Source: Atopsyche davidsoni (taxonomy: Eukaryota; Arthropoda; Insecta; Trichoptera; Hydrobiosidae). From it: a DNA stretch of 64,000 nt. Every line of letters starts with the position of its first letter. The stretch's first letter is position 1. A model generated the notes under the pieces. That model was not told the origin of the DNA. It did not search any database and was given only the letters and a program-made list of their open reading frames with translations. The stretch spans positions 16,360,501 to 16,424,500 of the forward strand of contig JAILWY010000001.1 in NCBI GenBank assembly GCA_022113835.1, in the 5' to 3' direction. The position numbers were made by a program, and so were the translations under genes. Below are positions 44,860 to 59,264 of the stretch, piece after piece.

Positions 44860-46785
44860 TATCTTATAGTTGAAAATTATTTTTTTTTTTAATTATCTTC
44901 TTAACAATTACCAATTTACGTAAACAATATTACATCTACAGCCATACTTTTACTAAAAAAAACTAATTAAATTTACTAGAAATACAATTTCGAGTTACAA
45001 ACACGAAAAATAAACAAAACATTCAGAATTACACTGGAAAATAAAATGCATTTACATTATTAAAATTCTCCTCGTTTAAAAGCGATCCAGGAATACTACC
45101 CTCTGAAAATTTTATGTAAATCCGCGTCTACCTTTAGATGGAAGCCCTATAATCCTTTGCATTTTCTTCACTGATACAAAGCCTCCATTTAAACACTGGG
45201 AAATTTCAAATCACCCCCCCTTAAAAATTACCCCCTCTCCTGTCTTAAGGGGTATTTAAATACCTACCTGTTTCAAAATATTCTATGAATGCGTGTTCTT
45301 TTATGTTAATACAATATAAGGCACTTTTAGGCCTTAGAGAAAAATATGGATAATTAGCAGTCAATATGTGGCTGGTTAACACTGTGCTGAGTATTAAATT
45401 AAATATTATTACGTCAATTCAATTAAAGTCAATTTTCAATATTTCATAAGACAAACCAATAAAACAAGCCGGAGATAAATGTTTATTTTTAACATTGTTT
45501 TTTTTTTTTTTTGTTCAATACTATGCAAATTATATGTATTGAAATTAAATTTAAGTTGAATAATAATTGTGGACTAGATTTTTTTATAATAAATTTTAAC
45601 ATTATCAAAATAAAAGTAAGAAACACGTTCTATTCAGTTATTTTAAAATAAAATTGATTGAATTTATTTTTATCAATACACATTTTATATATTAATTAGT
45701 GTCTTTAAAATTAAAAGATGTTCATCGTAACTATTCATAAATTTTATAAAAAAGTACAAAGAATAAAAAAAAATACTGATTATAAATGCTTGCTATATTT
45801 TTCTGATAGATTAATTAAAATTAACTTACCTTTTGTATTTTTAAATGGTTATTATTTTAATTACATATTGGAGATTGCATAGTGGAGAAAATTGTAGGTA
45901 TAATTTCCAAGGTCCTAGTAATTTACATGTTAATATACATTTCTAGAAGCAATATTAACTTACCGACGTTTGTCATTTCGTGAAATTATTATAATATATT
46001 ATAAAATTACATTTCTAAATTTATAGATATCATTACATTAAATTTATAACTGCTTAAGTAGAGTTTAAGGATAATAAATTTTCATATCCTCTTTTAAGTA
46101 TGTGCTTATAATGACTGACGATAATCACTTGATATTTATGTCTACACATTCCGGATACGATTTTAGAACGGACAATTAAGTTCGTTTGTGCGTTATTTAA
46201 CTAAATATGTGAATTATTTTTTTGTAGTATTTGTGTATTATTTTCAACAACGATTTGTAAAGTTATTTAAATTATTTATCTACAACAGATTGTAGTATTT
46301 TGTAATTCTCTATTCTTAAAAGAAAGTCTGTATGTACGCCCTTTTGCTTTTCAAGAGCTTCATCAAATTCCGAGGTTTTTAAGGAACCCTAGAAAACCAA
46401 AAACACTCATATAATAAAATATTCATAATCTTCGAGGTATTTGACTATTTACTTATGTCTGTTATTAAAGAGAGTTATTTTTTAATAAAGTAAATACCAC
46501 CAGTTTTATTAAATTTATTTATAATACTAAATATCTGACTGGTCAAAGCATTCTAAAAAAATATTAAGTAAATAACTTATATTCTGGCGTTTTATCCGAT
46601 ACTAAAAAAATAACGCTTGAATGTGTTCTATGAATAATTAATCATATTTTAACATGAATAAACAGAGACAAAGCACAGCTTTATATCTGAGAATTCTCGG
46701 AACAAATAATTATTTAGTGTTAAAAATTAGAAAAGGTTTTTTCCTCACTGCTGTAACTGAAAAAAGGAGACTTATTTATTTCTTT
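44860..46785. other. AT-rich non-coding stretch
   Basis: Nearly 2 kb of AT-rich sequence; contains the second copy of a 20-base repeat at about 46061-46080. No gene recognised. Confidence 0.55.
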
Positions 46786-46787
46786 CG

Positions 46788-47480
46788 GGCGGAAGGGAAA
46801 TTTACCTTAACATCGACTTGGCCCGAGTTCATACTTCCGCAACCGAAATATGGAGCGCCTCGCCCCGCATGTTTAATTCATTCTTAGGACATCCGCTCTA
46901 GAAATGAACCATTTGTTACCTGCTTTATCTTGATAATGCAGCTTTTTGAATTTTAATTCTTCGAAAAAAATTTCGAATGCTCGACGAAAATATATCAAAA
47001 TAAAACAAACATAGGGAAACTTGAGGGCACCTTTTGGGTAGCAAAGGAAATTCTCTAATATCCACGCTATTGAGAATTCTCATTTTACAAATTTATTGCA
47101 TTTCTTGGGAATGCCTAGAATTGGAATTGCAAATCCTCAAATAAATACCGCTTGAAGCGGCATCGAACTAAATAATAAATCAAACAAAAACATCGATAGT
47201 TTCTAGTGCGCGGGAGGAGAGCGGGAATACCTCACGGGGCGATCTCCGGGCACTAGAGAGGGAGAAGGGGAGGCTGATCGATTCCGACCCAAATCCATGT
47301 TTAATGTTTCAAGGTTTTAGAGTTCTCAATTTGATTTCGCTCGGTTTCTTTTTCGTATTTTTCTCGTACGGCAACATTGGACCGAGTCATTTGCATCGCG
47401 GCTCGGGGGAGAGCGGTCGTGTTTGCGGAGGACTCCGCCGCACGCGTCCGCGCAAGGATAATATTGATTCAAATATGAAA
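46788..47480. promoter_or_regulatory. Two GC-rich islands with AT-rich spacer
   Basis: A small island at 46788-46880 and a larger CG-rich one at 47190-47460, the latter beginning gtgcgcgggaggagagcggg. A 122-codon plus frame (47304-47672) has no recognisable domain. Candidate regulatory DNA. Confidence 0.33.
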
Positions 47481-47689
47481 CACTTTGGAAAAATATCCGA
47501 TTCTCTTTTCGGGTTTGAATTTTTTGGGTCCGTCTCGCCTCTGAATTTTTACAAACTTACTTATGTTAATATGGCTTTTAATAAAATTCCCATCCTTTGT
47601 CGTAAATTGCTGCTTAAACGAATAGAAACTAAAAAAATAACAAACGCCTGGATATATAAAATTATATTTTAAATATTTTATTTTATTTG

Positions 47690-49720
47690 TTTATGTAGTT
47701 TTAATAATATAAAGAAATCAAATCTAGATCTTTTTTACATATATATATGCAGTATAAGCATTACGTTATTTCTAAAAAAATAACTACAACCATGCAAACC
47801 ACTTACAAAGACGGAAAAGTTATCAAAAAAATGTTTTAACACTGTGAGGTTATTATAGAAAAAAAAACAATGATATTATTACTGCCTGTGGATCTTAATT
47901 AAGCATATTGTTGAAATAGGAAAAGTTGGGAAGAGTAATATTCCGGGATGACAGTGCACCGTTTGTCAATAAAATATACATGAAATAAATAAGAAAGCAT
48001 TGAATTTTAGTATAATTTTTACAATCCCATATTTCATTATAATAAACTCGTTTTTATCCAGAATGAAAAATTATATAATTTAAGAACTTAACATTATATA
48101 ATCATTGTATTTTATAAACTAAATTGGATGAAAAAATTGGTAAATTATAATATGCCCATTATGATTTAACGGGTTTTAAAATACAAAAAATGGACTATGG
48201 TTTATAATAACAGTCACTGAAGTGGCCGGTAAAGTTCTTCCATTTTTTTAATACACGCAGTTTATGTAAACGATAGTGCTGTGACGTCATAACACCCCGC
48301 TGGTAGTAAAATCCCTTGGGTTTGACAATAAATGATTATTTGTGTTCACTCCGCAGAAACGTGACAAACCCCAGTTGCAGTAGCTTAACGTATTGAGCTT
48401 TTATTTACTCGACTGTAAAGGTTTTCACAATTTAAAACCCGAAGTAAACAGTTGAAAAATTACTTATGTGTCTGGTTACCACACGTTGAAGAACTTCTAT
48501 TTATAATGGAAAATATGTATTTATTATCCATGAAGTAAATGTTTGTATGTATATTGCTTAGTAAAATAACCTAAGAAAACCACACAGATCTCCCTAAAAA
48601 GACCATGAACACTGGCTTAGCACAAGTATATGCTCAGTGAGATGGTCGCCAACCACCTCTGATAAAAACGATTGATATTTAAAATTTTCTGGTTTATTTA
48701 CATATTCAAACAGTGGCAAAATATTGTTGAAATGGCGAAAGTTGTTAAATACCATTGTGCTATTAAATTTTTTTGCTTAACAATAGTCAAAGGTTGCATT
48801 TGTTTATGCTAAACCTATGTCTATTCAGAAAACAGTGAACTCAGTTTCATTTATTAAATTGAATTCTATGGTCTTAGTGAAAATTATACACCTTTTTCAG
48901 TACAAATTCCTAAAATACATTAGTGTTAAATATATTTTTAGACCTTAATAATCAACCCTCAATTATGAATTTTCATGAAACTTATAAGGAATTGGGAAAA
49001 AACAAAATAAAATACACACAAAGAAAACATGCGAGTAAATGTCATTATTCTAAAATTTTATTATTAGAAGTTGTCTATGCGAAAAGACTTTCTTATTACA
49101 TTTTATTATTTCAAAAGCACAGGAGGAAAATAAAAGTAAATAAATAATACGATTTTAGCAGTTTACTGATTTATTTCTTCCAAAGTCATATTTTATGAAA
49201 AAGTTTAAATTCGACCATGAACAATTTTTTTATGTTGACTTATCAAATAAATTTGAAATCACATTATTTTGAATATATTTTCTAAACGATGAGAGACTTT
49301 ATACTTTATACTACTAATCTTTTTGGCTCTGTTGTTTTTTAAATAATTGTGTTTATCCTTTTATAGAATTTTCAAAAACTCTTATTTTTACTTTATACTT
49401 GAATACTTAAGTAAAAAAAATCACTATTTTATTTACTATCCACCGCTTCCAAAACACAGAAATACATATATCAAAGGAAACTCTCATCTTGAAATAATAA
49501 AATTCTTAAAGAAAAAGCCAGGATTCTTCGTATTCTTTGCGAGGCTCGCATCTGTATTTTTACATTTTATTGAATCAAGAACTGAATAGGAACCCTTTTT
49601 CTATAAAGATATTTTTACCTGTTGTGATTTAGGATTCTCGAGCCAAGATTTACGACTGAGTTATTCTCTGTAATACAGAGGTAAATAATGCCATTATTTA
49701 AGTCGATTGACCATATGTGC
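47690..49720. other. AT-rich non-coding stretch
   Basis: Two kilobases with no gene or transposon recognised. A short dyad gaccat/atggtc lies at 48601-48647. Confidence 0.55.
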
Positions 49721-49724
49721 CCTC

Positions 49725-49870
49725 CACGATTGAAGCAGTCAATGGAGCCTCCAGCCGGAGAGGTCAGCCCTGGGTCCGCGCCCCGCCAGGGGGAGGTCGG
49801 TGAATCATTCTAATGCCCCGGCCCGATAAACTACCCCGGCAGAGAGCGAATCGCATTTTGTACAAAGCCT
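49725..49870. promoter_or_regulatory. GC-rich island
   Basis: Compact GC-rich block (49740-49850) with CG dinucleotides and no open frame of note. Candidate regulatory DNA. Confidence 0.33.
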
Positions 49871-49879
49871 TTAAGAATC

Positions 49880-51760
49880 CTTCAAAGTTATTGTTTTCGG
49901 ATTCGCAGTTTTGAAACATGTGATTAATTATTTTGTTATTGTTTTTTCATATATCTGTTTACGAACTCATTTCTCATTTTGGTATTCAGTTTATTGCTAA
50001 TTATATTTAAATTTGTTTACTTATCAACTTACTTAAAGAAAATCAGTGCGCAAGCTTTACCTGAACTATCAATACGCGTCTATTGGTCTTTTAGAGCATT
50101 TTTATGGTTTTATTAAGATACGTGTTTCTTCCAAGTTCATTTAAAATTAAAATATCTCTTGAATTACCTTTAAATTCTACTTATTTTTAAAACAAAAAAG
50201 TATTTTTGTCAAAAAATATGATGCTTACTGTTACGAAAGTGATTTAATTAATTTTTTTATTTATGTTGGATAAATGTTTCCCAAACGGACACAAATTACA
50301 TGTAAATAAAATTTGTAATTTTTTATTACAGTGGTCTAATCAGTTACCTATTCTTCAAAATTAATCTTTTCAATTGATAAAATATATTTATAAATACTTT
50401 TATAAATCAGGTTTACTTTATAAATCATTGAATAATATAAAAAATGACATTTATTTATAATGTACCATTTTCCACGATAAGTTGGCATCGAATGTCAGAT
50501 ATCATAAGAAAAAAAAACATAACTTGAGAATAACTACACATATAAGTAATGTAGGAGGCCACAAAAACAAAGGCGGAAATAGGAGCAAACGGTAGTGAAC
50601 ATCCAGCATGACCATTTTTCATGATAAAGAAATACCTGCACAAAAGAGTGTTAACTCGAATAATTGTAAGCACTCACAGTGATTGTAATTACAACAGAGT
50701 ATTGCTCAGTTAATTATTTATCCTCTTTGGTATATAGTAAGATGTTTTTTTTATTATTGCATAAGTCCTTTTTTGATTTGTTATGATATATTTAAATTGT
50801 AAATGTAGATTATGATAATAAAAAGTCGCCCTTCTCCAATCTCCAAAATTTACAATTAACGAATCACAATATGGATTCATCAGTCGGATCACGTGTTTAT
50901 CGCATAAACCTAAAATGAATACACCAATTAACTGAAAAATTTTCAGCATATTTCATTAATGTATTTATGAATTATTTATTATTATTGAGATAAATGAATA
51001 TTGCACGCAACTGAACTTAAATCGAGTATTTTGTTTATTATTGAAGTCACACGCTATAATTAAAAAAAATAATAAAAATATGTACTGCTTCGTTTGATTT
51101 TCATATTATTCCGTTATACGATTCAAAAATTTCAGAGTATCCAAGTCCAATAATATTTATATTTTTTAATACCTCAGTTGTGAAATTATTTATTTAAACA
51201 AAATATCTAGTAATTATAAATATCCTAAATGGGTCTAAAACTAATACCAAAAATAAATAAACAAATTGAAGAATGTATGGAAAAATTTAAATAGCACCGA
51301 TTCTTATTTATTAATATAAATCAAATTTGGGGTGGGTTTAAGGTCACGACTTTAAAGCACTTTTTTCTAAAAAGGCATTGTATGAAAAGTTATTTTTCAT
51401 TTTGTAAAATTCTCAATTCTAGAATGGTTTTTGATAATTAATGACTAACTGTAATTAATTGTCAAGTTAAGAAAAACTTTTATCCTCTAAATATTCCTTT
51501 GTTTAAGTTTTTCTTAGACTAATATAGAAGCCACTTGAATCGTTAGTAACTTTTGCGGTTGACACTTCGTACAGTCTTGTAAAAATCTACATTTAATAGA
51601 TTGTTTCAAACCCAAAAATACAATCTTGCATTGACACAATACATCATGTACTTAATAAATGAGTCATGAAACATTTTTTTACAAATTGCTTTAGCCTGAT
51701 CCAAATATTGTTTATACAAAAATTAGTAAAACAATTGTTAATTTTCTAAACACTTTTTTA
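49880..51760. other. AT-rich non-coding stretch
   Basis: No gene, repeat or RNA recognised. Confidence 0.6.
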
Positions 51761-51764
51761 TATA

Positions 51765-52140
51765 AAAGCCTTGAACGTGCTCTGCAGCTCAACGATTCAG
51801 ATTATTATTTTGATTGGCTCGTTTCAGAAACAGGTCAAATTTGAGATTAAATGTATACTTCGGGCAGCTGAAACGATCACCAAACGTTCTTTATGGGTCA
51901 CCCTGTACACACAGGTTAAATGGTGTAAAGGAAAGTACTTTACTCAAGAAAATGGGGGACATAAAGTATTCGGTATCAAAAGAAAGAGCCTTCAGTCGCT
52001 TCGGGGGAAAAAACTTCAAAAGAGGATGAGTTAAATGAGAATCGAAGAAACATCGCTGGAGCGAGAAGTATTGGTATTGTATATGTCACGGGGATGTTAT
52101 AAAAGGGCTTTAAATAAGCCCGAGAATTGGATAAAATAGA
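51765..52140. other. Balanced purine-rich segment, unidentified
   Basis: Two overlapping plus frames of 71 and 87 codons cover 51771-52034. The sequence is purine-rich and includes ggtcaccctgtacacac, reminiscent of insect transposon ends but without a partner repeat. Not recognised; could be a transposon remnant or regulatory DNA. Confidence 0.25.
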
Positions 52141-52275
52141 AGAAAAAACGTTTTTTGAAAATAAATTATTGTGGTATTTACAAAAGATACTTTCAACTCC
52201 CGTTTCGAGTGCTATTTATTTCCTTTTGTGATTAACATGGGAGTTTTCAATTTAAATCTAATTTTTCTTTTAATT

Positions 52276-52396
<121 letters not shown>

Positions 52397-52854
52397 TTAA
52401 AAATTATTAAGATGTAATAACTCCTAAAGGTTGGTCTGGTTAAAATGCGGCTAATACTTGCTAGTACTGAAAACAAGATTTAACACCTCAAAGAAAATTT
52501 AACTGTATGCTTATTAAATGTATCGTATTTTTATTGGTGTGGTTTTATGTTAGCTCGAATACGACTCACTTCTCGATAAAAATATCGAAGACTCTTCGTG
52601 TCATTCCATGTAGGAATCGAATATCGTAAAAATTAAGCATGTTATTACTTTATAAAATTAAGGTAATGAAAATGAAACAACGAAAAGAGTATTCGATATT
52701 AATAACACCGTTAATATATCGTGAAAAAAGTTTTCGAATATTTTTCTCGTCGTTTCATGCGCAACACAACTTTTTAAATATTGAATTCAAAATGATTCTA
52801 TTAATATGAAAAATAAAAAATATATAATTTCGTATTTTATTATTCAATAATAAA

Positions 52855-53270
52855 AAGTACGCCTGGCCCGCCTAGTACACACGTGGCCCCATTTAAGGGT
52901 TTTGTAGCAAAACATATTTTTATAAATAAAGAGGCAGATCTCGCCGGCCTCGGGAAGCCGCACGGTCCACGATCAATTGCTTCTGCGAATTTGTCGACCA
53001 TCGATCCCTCCGGTAAGTAATGTCCGTCAATTGGGCCTAAAGTATCTGCCCGTCCCTCTCTCGGCGCCGGCGGCTGTAGAGCGACGTCTCCCTCCCTCCC
53101 CGAGGTGTGTACTTATTTAGAATAGGCCCTGTCAATATAATCCTCGAGGGAAATTTATATGTCAAACTATCCGCGTGCGAAGTCCAACAGACACACCCGT
53201 GCATTATACAGACCCCGCGCGTATCAGACACTGGTACCAGTGATGGACATGCGCTGCCGTGTTTGTAATG
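52855..53270. promoter_or_regulatory. GC-rich, CpG-containing island with donor-like site
   Basis: CG-rich at 52857-53260. At 53012 the plus strand has CCG followed by GTAAGTAA, a strong splice-donor match; all three frames before it are open for about 25 codons, so no coding frame is favoured. May be a regulatory island or a 5' untranslated exon. Confidence 0.35.
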
Positions 53271-53274
53271 GAAG

Positions 53275-54945
53275 CGAGGATATCTTCATATAAGGTAACA
53301 AAGTTGTTACACACAGACTTTTATGTAAACATTAATATACACATACTTAAAGGTCTTTAATTCATTATATTTAAAACATATACGGTTCTAAATTAATACT
53401 TTTGTAACTTTGTGTACGATGAGTTACCATTCCCAGTGTGGTGTGAGGGGTGCAGATTTATAAAAGTAAAAAGGATGAATGGGAGAAGGAAGTTCAATGA
53501 TCGGTCAATGGATATATTTATTTGCTTTATACTGGTATGATTTGATTGAAAACAAAAAAAAAGGAAAAAAAAGATTTCGTTTTTACATTCTTTAATCACA
53601 AAATAACTGGTTAACTAACTAGTGAGCTTAAATTTCATTCCGGTCTTTTTTTAATCCAAAGAATGTTTTTCAACTTTCATAATCAACAAGGCTCAATTTT
53701 TTTTGCCGCAACATCAAAGTACAACAATAAAATCCTAACTTATATAAGTACTTGGCATTCTCGAAATGTACAGATCCTGTTACCTTTAACCGCACGTTAC
53801 CTGACACGCTCTGTAGTAATGTTTCTAAACTAGATTAATGTATCGAGTTTGGTTCGGTAAGTTTTTACAATAAATAATTATTTCCTACCAATTTATCATC
53901 AACTTTCGAAGCAACTTTACTGCTTAAGTTGTTGTCTACTTTAGACTAAATTTATCGGAATTCAATATTCCATACGTGGTTAGCTTTATATTTTACAAGT
54001 AACGTAACTTCTTCAAATAAATTTTAATGTATTTATGAAATATTTAACAGATCAGCACTTTTTATACAACCATATAACAATTTAATTACACGATTGTTCG
54101 GAAGGTTGTTTAGACAGAATAGGTTCAGTTTTGGGGCAGTCATCCCATTTATTATTTCATAGTGAAGAAACTTTAGACTGAGAGTTCGCTCTCCTCGTAT
54201 TCAGTTAAAAATTCATAAAATTACAGAGCACCTAGGCCTTACCGTTTTCTCTCTCTTTAAAATAAGGCTTTGATTTCCTAAAATAGCGGTCTTTTTATCA
54301 ACAATTCTTTTTTCTGTCAACAATATATTTATTATTAAAAATTTAATCTTCAAATATTTTATAAAAGATAAAATTGCGATAATTTTTCTCATCGTTTTCT
54401 AAGTTAATCGATTAACAAATAATAAAATGAATGTACAATAAATCTGTATTAGTATAGAATTCAAATTTATGAAGTTTTTAATAATCAAAATGAGAACATA
54501 AAAACTAAAAATATATATATATATTTTTTTATAATTCAGTGCAAATTTTTCGGGCACATTAATATTTTATGCTCTTTCAGGACACTGAAAGTATTCTAAC
54601 AAGTTCTACAGTCAACATGGTTTCAATAATTTAAAGTCAAATTGACATCAATCCCTAAAAATATTAACATACGATTTAACAGAGAAGCAAAACTGACAGC
54701 CAATTATTATTTTATTAAATATGGCTGTGTGTAATGCAAGCTTTTGTTCAGAAGTTAGTTTTTTAATTTACATGAGAATATTATAAAAACACGAACATTT
54801 CTTCCAGCCTCAAATGATTGTCTAATCTCTAAGTAAGTAATCTCAATTGTAAAATTATGTTTTATGTAAATAGATATTTAAAAACACAAATAAAAATCAA
54901 TTAATTCCTAATCAAAGCGTGATTTTTCCGCTAGGAATAATAATT
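53275..54945. other. AT-rich non-coding stretch
   Basis: No gene recognised. Short TA run at 54508-54523. Confidence 0.55.
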
Positions 54946-54949
54946 TACA

Positions 54950-55130
54950 AGTTCGTCCAGATGTTCATTATCCGTGAAGACTTCCCCAGCGGGTAGTTAA
55001 GCAGAAATTACCGAAACTATTCTGAGAATTCATCGGTCATCCTTCAGTACTGGCTGAAGGTGCGGGAAGAAGTAGGGCTGGGGTGATATTCAGAAGATAA
55101 ATCGGACATCATAAATCTAAGCGCGTTTCT
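54950..55130. other. Balanced patch with a small hairpin
   Basis: CG-containing patch. ccttcagtactggctgaagg (55042-55061) forms an 8-bp hairpin. Possibly regulatory. Confidence 0.27.
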
Positions 55131-55162
55131 GCCAGCAATAAATGAATTATTTGAATATTGAA

Positions 55163-55460
55163 ACAAATATGAAAAATATATAACCAAATGGCAAGGAAGT
55201 TAAGAATATTTTTTGTGAGCGCTTTCACTTTTCAGGGCCTATTTCAAACTCTTAACAAAAAGATATTAAATGATGCTTGCAAATTTAAAGAAAACCAATA
55301 TATATTTTTTTATTTATTAGAAAATTTTAGAATCTTGGTGATACATTAATAAAATGAATATTCTTTGGTATTCTTTTATTAATACAGAATCTAATAATAA
55401 TACAAAACTGTTCACAATATCCAACCCATTTGGCTATTTGTATTTGTTATTTAAACATTA
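55163..55460. repeat. AGCGCT-family ribozyme repeat with inverted flanks
   Basis: The flank aacaaatatgaaaaatatat and accaaatgg (55163-55191) is matched in reverse orientation by ccatttggctatttgtattt and gttattt (55427-55453). The ribozyme relic lies just inside the left flank. The same flank precedes the cores at 27.6 and 40.3 kb. The layout parallels the inverted repeat at 2926-3352 but is more decayed. Confidence 0.5.
55213..55249 (-). ncRNA. Hammerhead-like core, AGCGCT family
   Basis: On the minus strand GAAA is followed by the perfect palindrome AGCGCT (55218-55223) and C (55217). Stem II has lost bases on one side (55227-55239). The CUGANGA position reads UUGAAAU, keeping G5, A6 and N7 only. 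A clear family member but not active as seen. Confidence 0.45.
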
Positions 55461-55469
55461 AATATGTTA

Positions 55470-58150
55470 AATTAAACCAGTTTGTCGTCAATTAATTTCT
55501 TCATTAAATAAATATGTGATTTTTAACTCTTTTAGCAGTATAATTAATAAAATTAATTTGTATAATTCTTTATAAAATTTTATAGAATTCATATAATATT
55601 CACCTGTATTTTTCGTATGAATATAAAACTCCCAGTCCTTCCCGGTGTCATTCTTGATTACGGGGATAATTTAACTTGATAGAGTCAATCATTCAATCTT
55701 TCAAATTCAAATTTAGTAATTAGTTAAATTTAACAATGACATAATTTCAGTTTGATGGATACTGCCCATGAATATATATTTTTTTATTATTCTTTAAATT
55801 GATTAATTTGTCAGTTCTTTTAAATATTTTTGTTAATAACTATTAACTTGTTGACAATTTTTAAAGCTTATAAGGTTTTTTTTAATTGGTTGCAGTTTCA
55901 GTTTAAAATTAGTATGATATAGTAAAAGCTAAACATTATTTGGTTTGTATTCTTAAAATTCTTTTAATTAAATTAAAGCCATGAGCTACGGAGCTATACA
56001 AAAGAATTCACGCTTTCAAAGTATGTGACAAGCCTCGTAATTCTCATGAAAAATACGAAAATTTCACAACGGAAGCTCAGCTTTGACAGTTTACACTTAA
56101 TCTCGATGAAGAAACAGGACATTTTATTTTCCCCGCGCGTCTTTTGTTCTGCCGACGTAATCTTTTAAGGGAATAACACGTCATTTCAAAGCCATATTTA
56201 AGAATTCACTGAGAAGGACGTAATACAATTTTGTGTTATGATTGCTTGGCAGAGCCCGACGCGTTTTATCCCTTCAATATTTAAAGCATTTTGACGTGGG
56301 ATTTTTCACACAAATGCAATGTTTGGTTTTATATTCTCTAGTAGTGCTAGCACCCGCCAACCATGACAGCCCATAAATGTTTTAACATATAGTGAAAGAA
56401 AGTGATTGGCATTATCTTCTTTTCTTATTGCTTACCCAAAGTTTACGTCTTTTGCCCAATATCCAGAGTAAAAAAACATGTTTCTAGATATTTAATTTTT
56501 TTTCACTCAAATAAGTTAATCTTACGTTTTATATAATTTTTTGAACGTTAAATTATGTATATTTTTCAAAATTATGCGAATGATCCGACGCTTTTTTCCA
56601 AAATGTGTAAGTTTAATTGATTTTCGCAAGATAGTTAAAAAGAATTGCTTCTTATATGTTTGGAATTCATTTCTATTGATTATATAATCTCAACATCTAA
56701 TACAGTATATAAATAGCTCAAATAATTCTCACGATTTTAATTTATTTATTGGTGATTAACTGTAATCATAGAAATTTAAAAATCGGTTTTTTAAAGTATA
56801 ATTAATAACATTTTTCATTTACAATAATGCGTTATTGAATGTAATTTTTTTTAAATAGCGTACTTTAAAAAGCTGTAAAATATTACATGCGTATTAAAAA
56901 ATTCATACCTGTTTTTGCTGAGGTCATGCGGGTCAAAATTTATCGTTATTATTAAAAAGCCGCTAAAAACCGGAACGATCTTCATTTAATTCAAAAGTAA
57001 ACACAACCTGTAATCTCTCCGCATATATTAATGCCAGTGAGTCAGCTTCTCTAATGGTTTATTTAGTGGTCCCGATTTGGTTCGGGGAGGTCTACGAAAG
57101 CCTCGTCCGAGTAGGGTGACATTAGATATCTGTGCGGTGGGGGTGTGAAATTGAATAGAGACATTGATGAACGACCTCTGGGTTATCCCTATGAGGCTGA
57201 AGGCCTAAAACACAAACACGCAGCTTCCAAATTGAGGCTGATGGAGTAGAAATTAAAAAAATATAAAAAATTTGCAGCCTCGGGTTTTTACTCGGGCATT
57301 TTAGCAAGTCTTTTTATCCTCCTCTGGATATTCATTCTACCCTTAGTACTAGCATCGGATACTAAGAGGAAGGGAGTAGGTGCAGCGCATCGTTTTTGTA
57401 TACTTTTTCGCCTGGGTTCTGTGCTTTACTTTTATGTGAGCTTGAATAAAAATTAATGATAATAAGTTTTAAAACGCAAAAGCTAAAAATTATCCACCGG
57501 GATTTTTCAAATATTAATATAGATCTGAGATTTATCAGGCGGTTAGTAATGTTGAAGTACAGTCAACTTAAATCCACACAAAAAGAGAATTTGTGTTTAT
57601 GTTATAAATGTATGCAGATTTAAAAATTTTGTTCAAAATTAATTTAATATTAAATGTTGTATTAAACTCCAAATATAAGGTGTTAGTTTTCATATTTATA
57701 ACTACCACTCTCTTTAGAACCCAACAACTCGATCTTTGAGAAAAATGAATTACTCAAGCAAGAGACATGACTTTACGCATATGAAAGCAATTTAAATGAA
57801 AATATTTACCAAAACCTGTGAATAATCATTTTAAAATTAAAAGTATAATTGTTTTTTATCAATTAATAGCCTTTTTTGTCAATTGAAGTGAAAAGCAACT
57901 GATTCGTCAAAGTTTTGAACAGCCTAGCGCATCAATCGTTAAAGCTCCATCTAACCACTTTTGATTGATAATGCTGGGAACTTTTGCAAAATTTTTAATT
58001 TTTATTTAAAAAAAACTAATATATATTTTTTTGTTTTCAGGTACGTGTTTATGTAACAACTGCTTGAAATCGAACATAAAGGTAAAATCACATATACATA
58101 TATATATAGCATTTTTTGTTTCTTGTTTAATGAAACTGGGTTTTTTTTAA
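55470..58150. other. Non-coding; balanced patches
   Basis: AT-rich with balanced patches at 56010-56290 and 57045-57130. No gene, RNA or transposon recognised; the frame at 57122-57307 is unremarkable. Confidence 0.5.
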
Positions 58151-58161
58151 ATATTACTTTT

Positions 58162-58194
58162 AAAATATTTCGTATTTAAAATACGAAATATTTT
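58162..58194. repeat. AT-rich palindrome
   Basis: aaaatatttcgtattt is followed at once by its near-perfect reverse complement (one extra A at the centre). Confidence 0.8.
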
Positions 58195-58199
58195 TAGAC

Positions 58200-59260
58200 T
58201 TAAAATATTTTTACCGTCTGATTTATCCATGAAAGACCAATCGAAACTAATTATATAAGAAAATTTCTTTATTTTTTTATCAACTAAATTATTCGATATA
58301 AACAAAACGAACCATCAGACAAATCGATAAAAAATCAAGAAGCCTTCTCTGATAAAAAACTATTTAAATACAAATTAAATGGCAATACCCCTAAAAAAAT
58401 AAAATAGTTTTCTTAAAATCGTAAGTTTTTTTGATTTTGAATGAACCTCAAGACTTTAATATCTTGTGCAATCAAGTTACAAGACAGCATGAATTGAGAG
58501 AGTCTTTCATACATAGTACATGTTAAAGCGCATTAAATCTTCGGTTTCCATGGCTTCCTTTCGTATATTGTCCCCTATAATCTTTATGCACACGATCAAC
58601 TGATGTACTTGAAGAAATTCGCTCATTTTAATACTAGATTATTTTACCATTCTGTTTGAGTGCTATCTTTCAGATTAAAAGTATTTGATTGACTTATCAT
58701 GACCAGGTTCCATGACTTTTATTTTTTTGCTTCGAGTATATTCACTTAGATAACATATATTAAATAACATTTTCTTTTTTATGCAAACGAAAAGTAAGTC
58801 ATGTGTAATCTTTTATTAAGATGTAATGTAATAAGCGAGACACCCACAGTTGATGAAGTCACTGGATGGCTTCTTGAAGCGTGTCATCGGAACCATAAAT
58901 AAGATAAACCAGGGAGTGTAGCTTCAGTCACTCCCATATATAGCACAATTTTGATAGGCTAGTTTGGAAAGTTTCCCCAAATTGTGATGACAAACCTTGT
59001 ACATAACAAGCAAGGTACCAAACCTATATAGAAAAATGTAATAAGCAGTTTCTGCATTTTTTATGTTGAAATTAGATAACCTTCGATATGACATTTGAGA
59101 ATAATATAAGTGATGAAAAAATTATCAATATTTTTTAATAGATTGATAATTTTACTCAGAACGCAATGGTAGGAGGCATTGATTAAATCTTACACGAAGT
59201 CTTTTAAGAGTACTTGGACTTTTTAACAGAAAAATATTATTATACTAAGTGAATGACATG
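58200..59260. other. Non-coding stretch
   Basis: AT-rich with a weakly balanced patch at 58835-59010. Nothing recognised. Confidence 0.5.
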
Positions 59261-59264
59261 TCTC

